Positions 63,893-64,000 of a DNA stretch of 64,000 nucleotides are shown here, one piece after another. A program made the position numbers and the translations under genes. The notes beneath the pieces were generated by a model. It was given only the letters and a program-made list of their open reading frames with translations. It was not told where the DNA came from and searched no databases. Source of the DNA: Novosphingobium sp. 18050 (GTDB lineage Bacteria > Pseudomonadota > Alphaproteobacteria > Sphingomonadales > Sphingomonadaceae); NCBI RefSeq assembly GCF_902706195.1, contig NZ_CACSJO010000003.1, positions 62,001-126,000 on the forward strand, read 5' to 3'. Position 1 is the first letter of the stretch. The number at the start of each line of letters is the position of its first letter.

Positions 63893-64000
63893 ATGAACGT
63901 TCCCAGCCTTCCGCGCCGGCTCGGCATGCCGCTCGCCATGCAAATGGTCGCCATCCTGGTGTGCGTACTGCTGGCCGCGCAGGCAGTGACGCTTGCGCTC
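63893..64000 (+). CDS. N-terminus of a probable sensor histidine kinase (cut by window end)
   Basis: ATG at 63893 opens a frame with a basic start and hydrophobic segment (PSLPRRLGMPLAMQMVAILVCVLLAAQAVTLAL), as in the first membrane helix of EnvZ-like sensor kinases. Only 36 residues are visible. It is divergent from the OmpR-type regulator and may be its partner, but the sequence shown cannot prove this. Confidence 0.5.
   Translation, partial: MNVPSLPRRLGMPLAMQMVAILVCVLLAAQAVTLAL

Noticed and set aside
63231..63896. Plus-strand frame of 221 codons in the hairpin-rich spacer
   Set aside because: Pro/Arg/Gly-rich and lacks a Shine-Dalgarno; composition is typical of chance frames in GC-rich DNA.
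1..64000. tRNA, rRNA, CRISPR array, transposase or phage genes
   Set aside because: None of the expected conserved arms, repeat-spacer patterns or DDE motifs were noticed on either strand by eye.

Overview
The window reads as a GC-rich alphaproteobacterial chromosome segment, most likely from a sphingomonad (Novosphingobium or a close relative). This is inferred from gene content and order, not from a database search: a Tim44-domain gene divergent from secB beside mltA and a Smr-domain gene; the ubiE-ubiB-coaBC-dut block; a DUF1465/RcdA-family gene; PtsP (nitrogen PTS enzyme I); several DUF465 micro-genes; and a large TonB-dependent receptor. I saw no tRNA, rRNA, CRISPR array, insertion sequence or phage gene. 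Most of the window is compact housekeeping sequence with intact genes.

Layout. 1-4.6 kb is the edge of an exopolysaccharide locus: O-antigen ligase-like protein (cut by the window start), a small exported protein, a PDZ-M48 protease, a Wza-type export lipoprotein and galE. 4.7-11 kb holds smr/mltA/Tim44 (minus) facing secB, murJ and trpS (plus). 11.2-18.8 kb holds a MOSC protein, a DUF4136 lipoprotein, two tiny membrane ORFs, then dut, coaBC, a polytopic membrane protein, ubiB and ubiE. 19-25 kb contains a receptor/hydrolase/MFS transporter operon divergent from a TetR regulator across a 20-bp palindrome. 25-34 kb contains an L,D-transpeptidase, tilS, cpoB, a RodZ-like protein, ptsP, two divergent DUF465 genes, the RcdA-family gene, an MBL hydrolase and a membrane protein. 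34.5-38.9 kb contains nadA, a two-zinc-motif thioredoxin, an rRNA pseudouridine synthase, an EamA transporter and a TerC-family protein.

39.2-41.7 kb is an SPFH / ribbon-helix-helix / small membrane protein operon that starts at a perfect 20-bp palindrome, followed by an exported beta-helix protein. 42.5-47.4 kb has an exported dienelactone hydrolase, an HSL-type esterase, a VOC protein, purU, a nitronate monooxygenase-like protein and an orphan ORF. 47.7-58 kb carries catalase, lysC, ubiG, a PnuC plus NadR-like kinase pair, aroC, and ahpC-ahpF preceded by two inverted repeats. 58-64 kb holds a 1051-residue autotransporter, a lipoprotein-type intradiol dioxygenase, an OmpR-type response regulator, and a roughly 670-bp hairpin-rich spacer leading into the start of what may be its sensor kinase.

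How the genes work together. Catalase and AhpC/AhpF handle peroxide. UbiB, UbiE and UbiG serve ubiquinone synthesis. NadA and PnuC plus the NadR-like kinase give de novo and salvage supplies of NAD. SecB, MurJ, MltA, the L,D-transpeptidase, CpoB and the RodZ-like protein serve the envelope. The least explained parts are the SPFH/RHH palindrome operon, the exported ring-cleavage enzyme beside the autotransporter and two-component genes, and the hairpin-rich spacer at 63.2-63.9 kb.
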